DNA of 64,000 nucleotides from Odiellus spinosus (GCA_963920705.1 OY987230.1:2666001-2730000); one strand, 5' to 3'. Shown: positions 37,161 to 51,257, numbered from the stretch's first letter. Made by a program: numbers and translations. Notes: generated by a model not told the origin, from the letters alone.

Positions 37161-40100
37161 TTAAAAATCCAAGATTATTGGATTCAAATGGACACAAAAC
37201 TTTTGATTTTTAAGCGATTTAGACAAAATTAAGACCACTCGAAAGAGCAAATATTGGTCTATCTGAAAATCAAGAGTTTTGGAAAATCCGTCGAAAAACA
37301 TGGAAAATATGGACAATTCAAAAAACATCTAATATCAAAAAGCGAATTTTTAAAATCTGAAATTTGACTATTTTGATATTCTATGATTTCTTGAATTGGC
37401 CATATTTTTCTTGTTTTTCAACGGATTTTCCAAAACTATTGTTTTTTAGATAGACCAAAATTTGGTCTTTCGAGTGGTCTTAATTTTGTCTAAATCGCTT
37501 AAAATTCAAAAGTTTTGTGTCCATTTGAATCCAATAATCTTGGATTTTTAAGCGGTTTTGCTTAATTTTAACCAATTTTATATTTGTCACGTTTTGGCAA
37601 TTTAGACAAAACCAAAGTCATTCGAAAGAGCAATTAATGGACAGTTTAAATAATAAGAGTTTTCAAAAATCCGTTGAAAAACATGGAAAATATGGACAAT
37701 TCAAAAAACATCTAATATCAAAAAGCGAATTTTGAAAATCTGATTTGACTATTTTGATATTCTATGATTTCTTGAATTGGCCATATTTTTCTTGTTTTTC
37801 AACGGATTTTTGAAAACTCTTATTATTTAGACTGTCCATTAATTGCTCTTTCGAATGACTTTGGTTTTGTCTAAATTGCCAAAACGTGACAAATATAAAA
37901 TTGGTTAAAATTAAGCAAAAACGCTTAAAAATCCAAGATTATTGGATTCAAATGGACACAAAACTTTTGAATTTTAAGCGATTTAGACAAAATTAAGACC
38001 ACTCGAAAGACCAAATTTTGGTCTATCTAAAAAACAATAGTTTTGGAAAATCCGTTGAAAAACAAGAAAAATATGGCCAATTCAAGAAATCATAGAATAT
38101 CAAAATAGTCAAATTTCAGATTTTCAAAATTCGCTTTTTGATATTAGATGTTTTTTGAATTGTCCATATTTTCCATGTTTTTCAACGGATTTTTGAAAAC
38201 TCTGATTATTTAAACTGTCCATTAATTGCTCTTTCGAATGACTTTGTTTTTGTCGAAATTGCAAAATTGTGACAAATATAAAATTGGTTAAAATTAAGCA
38301 AAAACGCTTAAAAATCCAAGATTATTGGATTCAAATGGACACAAAACTTTTTATTTTTAAGCGATTTAGACAAAATTAAGACCACTCGAAAGACCAAATT
38401 TTGGTCTATCTAAAAAACAAGAGTTTTGGAAAATCCGTTGAAAAACATGGAAAATATGGACAATTCAAAAAACATCTAATATCAAAAAGCGAATTTTGAA
38501 AATCTGAAATTTGACTATTTTGATATTCTATGATTTCTTGAATTGGCCATATTTTTCTTGTTTTTCAACGGATTTTCCAAAACTATTGTTTTTTAGATAG
38601 ACCAAAATTTGGTCTTTCGAGTGGTCTTAATTTTGTCTAAATCGCTTAAAATTCAAAAGTTTTGTGTCCATTTGAATCCAATAATCTTGGATTTTTAAGC
38701 GTTTTTGCTTAATTTTAACCAATTTTATATTTGTCACAATTTTGCAATTTAGACAAAACCAAAGTCATTCGAAAGAGCAATTAATGGACAGTCTAAATAA
38801 TAAGAGTTTTCAAAAATCCGTTGAAAAACAAGAAAAATATGGCCAATTCAAGAAATCATAGAATATCAAAATAGTCAAATTTCAGATTTTCAAAATTCGC
38901 TTTTTGATATTAGATGTTTTTTGAATTGTCCATATTTTCCATGTTTTTCAACGGATTTTTGAAAACTCTTATTATTTAAACTGTCCATTAATTGCTCTTT
39001 CGAATGACTTTGGTTTTGTCTAAATTGCAAAATTGTGACAAATATAAAATTGGTTAAAATTAAGCAAAAACGCCTAAAAATCCAAGATTATTGGATTCAA
39101 ATGGACACAAAACTTTTGATTTTTAAGCGATTTAGACAAAATTAAGACCACTCGAAAGACCAAATTTTGGTCTATCTAAAAAACAAGAGTTTTGGAAAAT
39201 CCGTTGAAAAACATGGAAAATATGGACAATTCAAAAAACATCTAATATCAAAAAGCGAATTTTGAAAATCTGAAATTTGACTATTTTGATATTCTATGAT
39301 TTCTTGAATTGGCCATATTTTTCTTGTTTTTCAACGGATTTTCCAAAACTATTGTTTTTTAGATAGACCAAAATTTGGTCTTTCGAGTGGTCTTATTTTT
39401 GTCTAAATCGCTTAAAATTCAAAAGTTTTGTGTCCATTTGAATCCAATAATCTTGGATTTTTAAGCGTTTTTGCTTAATTTTAACCAATTTTATATTTGT
39501 CACAATTTTGCAATTTAGACAAAACCAAAGTCATTCGAAAGAGCAATTAATGGACAGTCTAAATAATAAGAGTTTTCAAAAATCCGTTGAAAAACAAGAA
39601 AAATATGGCCAATTCAAGAAATCATAGAATATCAAAATAGTCAAATTTCAGATTTTCAAAATTCGCTTTTTGATATTAGATGTTTTTTGAATTGTCCATA
39701 TTTTCCATGTTTTTCAACGGATTTTTGAAAACTCTTATTATTTAAACTGTCCATTAATTGCTCTTTCGAATGACTTTGGTTTTGTCTAAATTGCAAAATT
39801 GTGACAAATATAAAATTGGTTAAAATTAAGCAAAAACGCCTAAAAATCCAAGATTATTGGATTCAAATGGACACAAAACTTTTGATTTTTAAGCGATTTA
39901 GACAAAATTAAGACCACTCGAAAGAGCAAATATTGGTCTATCTAAAAAACAAGAGTTTTGGAAAATCCGTTGAAAAACATGGAAAATATGGACAATTCAA
40001 AAAACATCTAATATCAAAAAGCGAATTTTGAAAATCTGAAATTTGACTATTTTGATATTCTATGATTTCTTGAATTGGCCATATTTTTCTTGTTTTTCAA

Positions 40101-42136
40101 CGGATTTTTGAAAACTCTTATTATTTAGACTGTCCATTAATTGCTCTTTCGAATGACTTTGGTTTTGTCTAAATTGCCAAAACGTGACAAATATAAAATT
40201 GGTTAAAATTAAGCAAAAACGCTTAAAAATCCAAGATTATTGGATTCAAATGGACACAAAACTTTTGAATTTTAAGCGATTTAGACAAAATTAAGACCAC
40301 TCGAAAGACCAAATTTTGGTCTATCTAAAAAACAATAGTTTTGGAAAATCCGTTGAAAAACAAGAAAAATATGGCCAATTCAAGAAATCATAGAATATCA
40401 AAATAGTCAAATTTCAGATTTTCAAAATTCGCTTTTTGATATTAGATGTTTTTTGAATTGTCCATATTTTCCATGTTTTTCAACGGATTTTTGAAAACTC
40501 TTATTATTAAGACTGTCCATTAATTGCTCTTTCGAATGACTTTGTTTTTGTCTAAATTGCAAAATTGTGACAAATATAAAATTGGTTAAAATTAAGCAAA
40601 AACGCTTAAAAATCCAAGATTATTGGATTCAAATGGACACAAAACTTTTGATTTTTAAGCGAATTAGACAAAATTAAGACCACTCGAAAAGCAAATATTG
40701 GTCTATCTGAAATTCAAATTTTTGGAAAATCCGTTGAAAAACATGGAAAATATGGAAAATTCAAAAAACATCTAATATCAAAAAGCGAATTTTGAAAATC
40801 TGAAATTTGACTATTTTGATATTCTATGATTTCTTGAATTGGCCATATTTTTCTTGTTTTTCAATGGATTTTCCAAAACTATTGTTTTTTAGATAGACCA
40901 AAATTTGGTCTTTCGAGTGGTCTTAATTTTGTCTAAATCGCTTAAAATTCAAAAGTTTTGTGTCCATTTGAATCCAATAATCTTGGATTTTTAAGCGTTT
41001 TTGCTTAATTTTAACCAATTTTATATTTGTCACGTTTTGGCAATTTAGACAAAACCAAAGTCATTCGAAAGAGCAATTAATGGACAGTCTAAATAATAAG
41101 AGTTTTCAAAAATCCGTTGAAAAACAAGAAAAATATGGCCAATTCAAGAAATCATAGAGTATCAAAATAGTCAAATTTCAGATTTTCAAAATTCGCTTTT
41201 TGATATTAGATGTTTTTTGAATTGTCCATATTTTCCATGTTTTTCAACGGATTTTCCAAAACTCTTGTTTTTTAGATAGACCAAAATTTGGTCTTTCGAG
41301 TGGTCTTAATTTTGTCTAAACCGCTTAAAAATCAAAAATTTTTATGTCCATTTGAATCCAATAATCTTGGATTTTTAAGCGTTTTTGCTTAATTTTAACC
41401 AATTTTATATTTGTCACAATTTTGCAATTTAGACAAAAACAAAGTCATTCGAAAGAGCAATTAATGGACAGTCTTAATAATAAGAGTTTTCAAAAATCCG
41501 TTGAAAAACAAGAAAAATATGGCCAATTCAAGAAATCATAGAATATCAAAATAGTCAAATTTCAGATTTTCAAAATTCGCTTTTTGATATTAGATGTTTT
41601 TTGAATTGTCCATATTTTCCATGTTTTTCAACGGATTTTTGAAAACTCTTATTATTTAAACTGTCCATTAATTGCTCTTTCGAATGACTTTGTTTTTGTC
41701 GAAATTGCAAAATTGTGACAAATATAAAATTGGTTAAAATTAAGCAAAAACGCTTAAAAATCCAAGATTATTGGATTCAAATGGACACAAAACTTTTGAT
41801 TTTTAAGCGATTTAGACAAAATTAAGACCACTCGAAAGAGCAAATATTGGTCTATCTGAAAATCAAGAGTTTTGGAAAATCCGTTGAAAAACATGGAAAA
41901 TATGGACAATTCAAGAAATCATACAATATCAAAATAGTCAAATTTCAGATTTTCAAAATTCGCTTTTTGATATTAGATGTTTTTTGAATTGTCCATATTT
42001 TCCATGTTTTTCAACGGATTTTTGAAAACTCTTATTATTAAGACTGTCCATTAACTGCTCTTTCGAATGACTTTGTTTTTGTCTAAATTGCAAAATTGTG
42101 ACAAATATAAAATTGGTTAAAATTAAGCAAAAACGC
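37161..42136. repeat. 4,976-bp higher-order repeat, copy 2
   Basis: Second copy of the 13-monomer unit. A private T-to-C near 37291 (AATCCGTCGAAAAACA) alters the otherwise nearly invariant core flank. A third, partial copy continues from 42137 to about 43180. Confidence 0.87.
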
Positions 42137-43180
42137 TTAAAAATCCAAGATTATTGGATTCAAATGGACACAAAACTTTTGATTTTTAAGCGATTTAGAC
42201 AAAATTAAGACCACTCGAAAGAGCAAATATTGGTCTATCTGAAAATCAAGAGTTTTGGAAAATCCGTTGAAAAACATGGAAAATATGGACAATTCAAAAA
42301 ACATCTAATATCAAAAAGCGAATTTTTAAAATCTGAAATTTGACTATTTTGATATTCTATGATTTCTTGAATTGGCCATATTTTTCTTGTTTTTCAACGG
42401 ATTTTCCAAAACTATTGTTTTTTAGATAGACCAAAATTTGGTCTTTCGAGTGGTCTTAATTTTGTCTAAATCGCTTAAAATTCAAAAGTTTTGTGTCCAT
42501 TTGAATCCAATAATCTTGGATTTTTAAGCGGTTTTGCTTAATTTTAACCAATTTTATATTTGTCACGTTTTGGCAATTTAGACAAAACCAAAGTCATTCG
42601 AAAGAGCAATTAATGGACAGTTTAAATAATAAGAGTTTTCAAAAATCCGTTGAAAAACATGGAAAATATGGACAATTCAAAAAACATCTAATATCAAAAA
42701 GCGAATTTTGAAAATCTGATTTGACTATTTTGATATTCTATGATTTCTTGAATTGGCCATATTTTTCTTGTTTTTCAACGGATTTTTGAAAACTCTTATT
42801 ATTTAGACTGTCCATTAATTGCTCTTTCGAATGACTTTGGTTTTGTCTAAATTGCCAAAACGTGACAAATATAAAATTGGTTAAAATTAAGCAAAAACGC
42901 TTAAAAATCCAAGATTATTGGATTCAAATGGACACAAAACTTTTGAATTTTAAGCGATTTAGACAAAATTAAGACCACTCGAAAGACCAAATTTTGGTCT
43001 ATCTAAAAAACAATAGTTTTGGAAAATCCGTTGAAAAACAAGAAAAATATGGCCAATTCAAGAAATCATAGAATATCAAAATAGTCAAATTTCAGATTTT
43101 CAAAATTCGCTTTTTGATATTAGATGTTTTTTGAATTGTCCATATTTTCCATGTTTTTCAACGGATTTTTGAAAACTCTT
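42137..43180. repeat. 4,976-bp higher-order repeat, partial copy 3
   Basis: About 1.04 kb matching the start of copies 1 and 2, including TTAAGCGGTTTTGC (42524) and the 3-base deletion in AATCTGATTTGAC (about 42715). It diverges after the core, where copies 1 and 2 have ACTCTGATTATT and this copy has ACTCTTATTATT. Confidence 0.82.
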
Positions 43181-44850
43181 ATTATTTAAACTGTCCATTA
43201 ATTGCTCTTTCGAATGACTGGTTTTGTCTAAATTGCAAAATTGTGACAAATATAAAATTGGTTAAAATTAAGCAAAAACGCTTAAAAATCCAAGATTATT
43301 GGATTCAAATGGACACAAAACTTTTGATTTTTAAGCGATTTAGACAAAATTAAGACCACTCGAAAGAGCAAATATTGCTCTATCTAAAAAACAAGAGTTT
43401 TGGAAAATCCGTTGAAAAACATGGAAAATATGGACAATTCAAAAAACATCTAATATCAAAAAGCGAATTTTGAAAATCTGAAATTTTACTATTTTGATAT
43501 TCTATGATTTCTTGAATTGGCCATATTTTTCTTGTTTTTCAACGGATTTTTGAAAACTCTTATTATTTAGACTGTCCATTAATTGCTCTTTAGAATGACT
43601 TTGGTTTTGTCTAAATTGCCAAAACGTGACAAATATAAAATTGCTTAAAATTAAGCAAAAACGCTTAAAAATCCAAGATTATTGGATTCAAATGGACACA
43701 AAACTTTTGAATTTTAAGCGATTTAGACAAAATTAAGACCACTCGAAAGACCAAATTTTGGTCTATCTAAAAAACAATAGTTTTGGAAAATCCGTTGAAA
43801 AACAAGAAAAATATGGCCAATTCAAGAAATCATACAATATCAAAATAGTCAAATTTCAGATTTTAAAAATTCGCTTTTTGATATTAGATGTTTTTTGAAT
43901 TGTCCATATTTTCCATGTTTTTCAACGGATTTTCCAAAACTCTTGTTTTTTAGATAGACCAATATTTGCTCTTTCGAGTGGTCTTAATTTTGTCTAAATC
44001 GCTTAAAATTCAAAAGTTTTGTGTCCATTTGAATCCAATAATCTTGGATTTTTAAGCGTTTTTGCTTAATTTTAACCAATTTTATATTTGTCACAATTTT
44101 GCAATTTAGACAAAACCAAAGTCATTCGAAAGAGCAATTAATGGACAGTCTAAATAATAAGAGTTTTCAAAAATCCGTTGAAAAACAAGAAAAATGTGGA
44201 CAATTCAAGAAATCATAGAATATCAAAATAGTCAAATTTCAGATTTTCAAAATTCGCTTTTTGATATTAGATGTTTTTTGAATTGGCCATATTTTTCTTG
44301 TTTTTCAACGGATTTTTGAAAACTCTTATTATTAAGACTGTCCATTAATTGCTCTTTCGAATGACTTTGTTTTTGTCTAAATTGCAAAATTGTGACAAAT
44401 ATAAAATTGGTTAAAATTAAGCAAAAACGCTTAAAAATCCAAGATTATTGGATTCAAATGGACACAAAACTTTTGATTTTTAAGCGATTTAGACAAAATT
44501 AAGACCACTCGAAAGAGCAAATATTGGTCTATCTGAAAATCAAGAGTTTTGGAAAATCCGTTGAAAAACATGGAAAATATGGACAATTCAAAAAACATCT
44601 AATATCAAAAAGCGAATTTTGAAAATCTGAAATTTGACTATTTTGATATTCTATGATTTCTTGAATTGGCCATATTTTTCTTGTTTTTCAACGGATTTTC
44701 CAAAACTATTGTTTTTTAGATAGACCAAAATTTGGTCTTTCGAGTGGTCTTAACTTTGTCTAAATCGCTTAAAATTCAAAAGTTTTGTGTCCATTTGAAT
44801 CCAATAATCTTGGATTTTTAAGCGTTTTTGCTTAATTTTAACCAATTTTA
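42945..44850 (-). repeat. Inverted block matching 15690-17595 (~1.9 kb)
   Basis: This block is the reverse complement of about 15690-17595 (coordinate sum 60540). It shares GAGCAAATATTGCTC (43366), GAAATTTTACTATT (about 43480), CTTTAGAATGAC (about 43588), AAATTGCTTAAAATT (about 43640), CATACAATATC with TTTTAAAAATTCGC (about 43831-43870) and AATGTGGACAATTC (about 44195). The central part also matches 61660-62590 on the same strand at offset 18,761. A 2-base loss (GAATGACTGG near 43212) is private. Edges are soft. Confidence 0.8.
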
Positions 44851-47800
44851 TATTTGTCACGTTTTGGCAATTTAGACAAAACCAAAGTCATTCGAAAGAG
44901 CAATTAATGGACAGTCTAAATAATAAGAGTTTTCAAAAATCCGTTGAAAAACAAGAAAAATATGGCCAATTCAAGAAATCATAGAATATCAAAATAGTCA
45001 AATTTCAGATTTTCAAAATTCGCTTTTTGATATTAGATGTTTTTTGAATTGTCCATATTTTCCATGTTTTTCAACGGATTTTCCAAAACTCTTGTTTTTT
45101 AGATAGACCAAAATTTGGTCTTTTGAGTGGTCTTAATTTTGTCTAAATCGCTTAAAAGTCAAAAGTTTTGTGTCCATTTGAATCCAATAATCTTGGATTT
45201 TTAAGCGTTTTTGCTTAATTTTAACCAATTTTATATTTGTCACAATTTTGCAATTTAGACAAAAACAAAGTCATTCGAAAGAGCAATTAATGGACAGTTT
45301 AAATAATAAGAGTTTTCAAAAATCCGTTGAAAAACATGGAAAATATGGACAATTCAAAAAACATCTAATATCAAAAAGCGAATTTTGAAAATCTGAAATT
45401 TGACTATTTTGATATTCTATGATTTCTTGAATTGGCCATATTTTTCTTGTTTTTCAACGGATTTTTGAAAACTCTTATTATTTAGACTGTCCATTAATTG
45501 CTCTTTCGAATGACTTTGGTTTTGTCTAAATTGCAAAATTGTGACAAATATAAAATTGGTTAAAGTTAAGCAAAAACGATTAAAAATCCAAGATTATTGG
45601 ATTCAAATGGACCCAAAACTTTTGAATTTTAAGCGATTTAGACAAAATTAAGACCACTCGAAAGACCAAATATTGGTCTATCTAAAAAACCAGAGTTTTG
45701 GAAAATCCGTTGAAAAACATGGAAAATATGGACAATTCAAAAAACATCTAATATCAAAAAGCGAATTTTTAAAATCTGAAATTTGACTATTTTCATATTG
45801 TATGATTTCTTGAATTGGCCATATTTTTCTTGTTTTTCAACGGATTTTCCAAAACTATTGTTTTTTAGATAGACCAAAATTTGGTCTTTCGAGTGGTCTT
45901 AATTTTGTCTAAATCGCTTAAAATTCAAAAGTTTTGTGTCCATTTGAATCCAATAATCTTGGATTTTTAAGCGTTTTTGCTTAATTTTAACCAATTTTAT
46001 ATTTGTCACAATTTTGCAATTTAGACAAAACCAAAGTCATTCGAAGGAGCAATTAATGGACAGTCTAAATAATATGAGTTTTCAAAAATCCGTTGAAAAA
46101 CAAGAAAAATATGGCCAATTCAATAAATCATAGAATATCAAAATAGTCAAATTTCAGATTTTCAAAATTCGCTTTTTGATATTAGATGTTTTTTGAATTG
46201 TCCATATTTTCCATGTTTTTCAACGGATTTTTGAAAACTTATTATTTAAACTGTCCATTAATTGCTCTTTCGAATGACTTTGGTTTTGTCTAAATTGCAA
46301 AATTGTGACAAATATAAAATTGGTTAAAATTAAGCAAAAACGCTTAAAAATCCAAGATTATTGGATTCAAATGGACACAAAACTTTTGATTTTTAAGCGA
46401 TTTAGACAAAATTAAGACCACTCGAAAGAGCAAATATTGGTCTATCTAAAAAACAAGAGTTTTGGAAAATCCGTTGAAAAACAAGAAAAATATGGCCAAT
46501 TCAAGAAATCATAGAATATCAAAATAGTCAAATTTCAGATTTTCAAAATTCGCTTTTTGATATTAGATGTTTTTTGAATTGTCCATATTTTCCATGTTTT
46601 TCAACGGATTTTTGAAAACTCTTATTATTTAAACTGTCCATTAATTGCTCTTTCGAATGACTTTGGTTTTGTCTAAATTGCAAAATTGTGACAAATATAA
46701 AATTGGTTAAAATTAAGCAAAAACGCTTAAAAATCCAAGATTATTGGATTCAAATGGACACAAAACTTTTGATTTTTAAGCGATTTAGACAAAATTAAGA
46801 CCACTCGAAAGACCAAATTTTGGTCTATCTAAAAAACAAGAGTTTTGGAAAATCCGTTGAAAAACATGGAAAATATGGACAATTCAAAAAACATCTAATA
46901 TCAGAAAGCGAATTTTGAAAATCTGAAATTTGACTATTTTGATATTCTATGATTTCTTGAATTGGCCATATTTTTGTTGTTTTTCAACGGATTTTTGAAA
47001 ACTCTTATTATTTAGACTGTCCATTAATTGCTCTTTCGAATGACTTTGGTTTTGTCTAAATTGCCAAAACGTGACAAATATAAAATTGGTTAAAATTAAG
47101 CAAAAACGCTTAAAAATCCAAGATTATTGGATTCAAATGGACACAAAACTTTTGATTTTTAAGCGATTTAGACAAAATTAAGACCACTCGAAAGAGCAAA
47201 TATTGGTCTATCTGAAAATCAAGAGTTTTGGAAAATCCGTTGAAAAACATGGAAAATATGGACAATTCAAAAAACATCTAATATCAAAAAGCGAATTTTG
47301 AAAATCTGAAATTTGACTATTTTGATATTCTATGATTTCTTGAATTGGCCATATTTTTCTTGTTTTTCAACGGATTTTCCAAAACTATTGTTTTTTAGAT
47401 AGTTCAAAATTTGGTCTTTCGAGTGGTCTTAATTTTGTCTAAATCGCTTAAAATTCAAAAGTTTTGTGTCCATTTGAATCCAATAATCTTGGATTTTTAA
47501 GCGTTTTTGCTTAATTTTAACCAATTTTATATTTGTCACAATTTTGCAATTTAGACAAAACCAAAGTCATTCGAAAGAGCAATTTATGGACAGTCTAAAT
47601 AATAAGTTTTCAAAAATCCGTTGAAAAACAAGAAAAATATGGCCAATTCAAGAAATCATAGAATATCAAAATTGTCAAATTTCAGATTTTCAAAATTCGC
47701 TTTTTGATATTAGATGTTTTTTGAATTGTCCATATTTTCCATGTTTTTCAACGGATTTTTGGAAACTCTTATTATTTAAACTGTCCATTAATTGCTCTTT

Positions 47801-48610
47801 CGAATGACTTTGGTTTTGTCTAAATTGCAAAATTGTGACAAATATAAAATTGGTTAAAATTAAGCAAAAACGCTTAAAAATCCAAGATTATTGGATTCAA
47901 ATGGACACAAAACTTTTGATTTTTAAGCGATTTAGACAAAATTAAGACCACTCGAAAGACCAAATTTTGGTCTATCTAAAAAACAATAGTTTTGGAAAAT
48001 CCGTTGAAAAACAAGAAAAATATGGCCAATTCTAGAAATCATACAATATCAAAATAGTCAAATTTCAGATTTTAAAAATTCGCTTTTTGATATTAGATGT
48101 TTTTTGAATTGTCCATATTTTCCATGTTTTTCAACGGATTTTCCAAAACTCTTGATTTTCAGATAGACCAATATTTGCTCTTTCGAGTGGTCTTAATTTT
48201 GTCTAAATCGCTTAAAAATCAAAAGTTTTGTGTCCATTTGAATCCAATAATCTTGGATTTTTAAGCGTTTTTGCTTAATTTTAACCAATTTTATATTTGT
48301 CACAATTTTGCAATTTAGACAAAAACAAAGTCATTCGAAAGAGCAATTAATGGACAGTCTTAATAATAAGAGTTTTCAAAAATCCGTTGAAAAACAAGAA
48401 AAATATGGCCAATTCAAGAAATCATAGAATATCAAAATAGTCAAATTTCAGATTTTCAAAATTCGCTTTTTGATATTAGATGTTTTTTGAATTGTCCATA
48501 TTTTCCATGTTTTTCAACGGATTTTCCAAAACTCTTGTTTTTTAGATAGACCAAAATTTGGTCTTTCGAGTGGTCTTAATTTTGTCTAAATCGCTTAAAA
48601 ATCAAAAGTT
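44851..48610. repeat. Irregular satellite monomers in the inverted-repeat spacer
   Basis: About ten monomers for which I could recognise no tandem higher-order period. Private variants are frequent: CTTTTGAGTGG (about 45120), AAACGATTAAAAATCC (about 45575), GGACCCAAAAC (about 45611), AAACCAGAG (about 45688), TATTTTCATATTG (about 45790), TTCGAAGGAGC (about 46042), AATATGAGTTTTC (about 46071), GATAGTTCAAAATTT (about 47398), ATTCTAGAAATC (about 48030). The 2-base-shortened X arm (AATAAGTTTTC) occurs near 46235 (inverted) and 47605. No other sequence type is seen. Confidence 0.75.
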
Positions 48611-51224
48611 TTGTGTCCATTTGAATCCAATAATCTTGGATTTTTAAGCGTTTTTGCTTAATTTTAACCAATTTTATATTTGTCACAATTTTGCAATTTA
48701 GACAAAACCAAAGTCATTCGAAAGAGCAATTAATGGACAATTTAAATAATAAGAGTTTTCAAAAATCCGTTGAAAAACATGGAAAATATGGACAATTCAA
48801 AAAACATCTAATATCAAAAAGCGAATTTTGAAAATCTGAAATTTGACTATTTTGATATTCTATGATTTCTTGAATTGGCCATATTTTTCTTGTTTTTCAA
48901 CGGATTTTTGAAAACTTATTATTTAGACTGTCCATTAATTGCTCTTTCGAATGACTTTGGTTTTGTCTAAATTGCAAAATTGTGACAAATATAAAATTGG
49001 TTAAAATTAAGCAAAAACGCTTAAAAATCCAAGATTATTGGATTCAAATGGACACAAAACTTTTGAATTTTAAGCGATTTAGACAAAATTAAGACCACTC
49101 GAAAGACCAAATTTTGGTCTATCTAAAAAACAATAGTTTTGGAAAATCCGTTGAAAAACAAGAAAAATATGGCCAATTCAAGAAATCATAGAATATCAAA
49201 ATAGTCAAATTTCAGATTTTCAAAATTCGCTTTTTGATATTAGATGTTTTTTGAATTGTCCATATTTTCCATGTTTTTCAACGGATTTTCCAAAACTCTT
49301 GTTTTTTAGATAGACCAATATTTGTTCTTTCGAGTGGTCTTAATTTTGTCTAAATCGCTTAAAATTCAAAAGTTTTGTGTCCATTTGAATCCAATAATCT
49401 TGGATTTTTAAGCGTTTTTGCTTAATTTTAACCAATTTTATATTTGTCACAATTTTGCAATTTAGACAAAACCAAAGTCATTCGAAAGAGCAATTAATGG
49501 ACAGTCTAAATAATAAGAGTTTTCAAAAATCCGTTGAAAAACAAGAAAAATATGGCCAATTCAAGAAATCATAGAATATCAAAATAGTCAAATTTCAGAT
49601 TTTCAAAATTCGCTTTTTGATATTAGATGTTTTTTGAATTGTCCATATTTTCCATGTTTTTCAACGGATTTTTGAAAACTCTTATTTTTTAAACTGTCCA
49701 TTAATTGCTCTTTCGAATGACTTTGGTTTTGTCTAAATTGCAAAATTGTGACAAATATAAAATTGGTTAAAATTAAGCAAAAACGCTTAAAAATCCAAGA
49801 TTATTGGATTCAAATGGACACAAAACTTTTGATTTTTAAGCGATTTAGACAAAATTAAGACCACTCGAAAGACCAAATTTTGGTCTATCTAAAAAACAAG
49901 AGTTTTGGAAAATCCGTTGAAAAACATGGAAAATATGGACAATTCAAAAAACATCAAATATCAAAAAGCGAATTTTGAAAATCTGAAATTTGACTATTTT
50001 GATATTCTATGATTTCTTGAATTGGCCATATTTTTCTTGTTTTTCAACGGATTTTCCAAAACTATTGTTTTTTAGATAGACCAAAATTTGGTCTTTCGAG
50101 TGGTCTTAATTTTGTCTAAATCGCTTAAAATTCAAAAGTTTTGTGTCCATTTGAATCCAATAATCTTGGATTTTTAAGCGTTTTTGCTTAATTTTAACCA
50201 ATTTTATATTTGTCACGTTTTGGCAATTTAGACAAAACCAAAGTCATTCGAAAGAGCAATTAATGGACAGTTTAAATAATAAGAGTTTTCAAAAATCCGT
50301 TGAAAAACAAGAAAAATATGGCCAATTCAAGAAATCATAGAATATCAAAATAGTCAAATTTCAGATTTTCAAAATTCGCTTTTTGATATTAGATGTTTTT
50401 TGAATTGTCCATATTTTCCATGTTTTTCAACGGATTTTCCAAAACTCTTGTTTTTTAGATAGACCAAAATTTGGTCTTTCGAGTGGTCTTAATTTTGTCT
50501 AAATCGCTTAAAAATCAAAAGTTTTGTGTCCATTTGAATCCAATAATCTTGGATTTTTAAGCGTTTTTGCTTAATTTTAACCAATTTTATATTTGTCACA
50601 ATTTTGCAATTTAGACAAAAACAAAGTCATTCGAAAGAGCAATTAATGGACAGTCTTAATAATAAGAGTTTTCAAAAATCCGTTGAAAAACAAGAAAAAT
50701 ATGGCCAATTCAAAAAACATCTAATATCAAAAAGCGAATTTTGAAAATCTGAAATTTGACTATTTTGATATTCTATGATTTCTTGAATTGTCCACATTTT
50801 TCTTGTTTTTCAACGGATTTTTGAAAACTCTTATTATTTAGACTGTCCATTAATTGCTCTTTCGAATGACTTTGGTTTTGTCTAAATTGCCAAAACGTGA
50901 CAAATATAAAATTGGTTAAAATTAAGCAAAAACGCTTAAAAATCCAAGATTATTGGATTCAAATGGACACAAAACTTTTGATTTTTAAGCGATTTAGACA
51001 AAATTAAGACCACTCGAAAGACCAAATTTTGGTCTATCTAAAAAACAATAGTTTTGGAAAATCCGTTGAAAAACAAGAAAAATATGGCCAATTCAAGAAA
51101 TCATACAATATCAAAATAGTCAAATTTCAGATTTTCAAAATTCGCTTTTTGATATTAGATGTTTTTTGAATTGGCCATATTTTTCTTGTTTTTCAACGGA
51201 TTTTTGAAAACTCTTCTTATTAAG
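48611..51224 (-). repeat. Irregular satellite monomers, mirror of 28077-30690
   Basis: Inner flank of the right inverted-repeat arm. It carries the complements of the left-arm variants: GGACAATTT (48736-48744), AAAACTTATTATTTAG (about 48912), TTTGTTCTTTCG (about 49321) and ACATCAAATATC (about 49951). The GTCCACATTTTTC variant near 50787 pairs with GAAAAATGTGGAC near 28500. Confidence 0.8.
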
Positions 51225-51257
51225 ACTGTCCATTAATTGCTCTTTCGAATGACTTTG

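Larger units (their letters stand above)
32185..43180. repeat. Higher-order repeat, 13 monomers, period 4,976 bp, ~2.2 copies
   Basis: The marker TTAAGCGGTTTTGC lies at 32572, 37548 and 42524 (steps of 4,976). Other markers at the same step: AATCTGATTTGAC with a 3-base deletion (about 32763, 37739, 42715), CTCGAAAAGCAAATATTGG (about 35706, 40682), TTTCAATGGATTTTCC (about 35884, 40860), GAGTATCAAAA (about 36181, 41157), AAAAATTTTTATGTCC (about 36358, 41334), and CCATTAACTGCTC (about 37071, 42047). The unit count is odd, so the orientation pattern cannot be strictly alternating. The match runs to about 43180. Confidence 0.92.
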
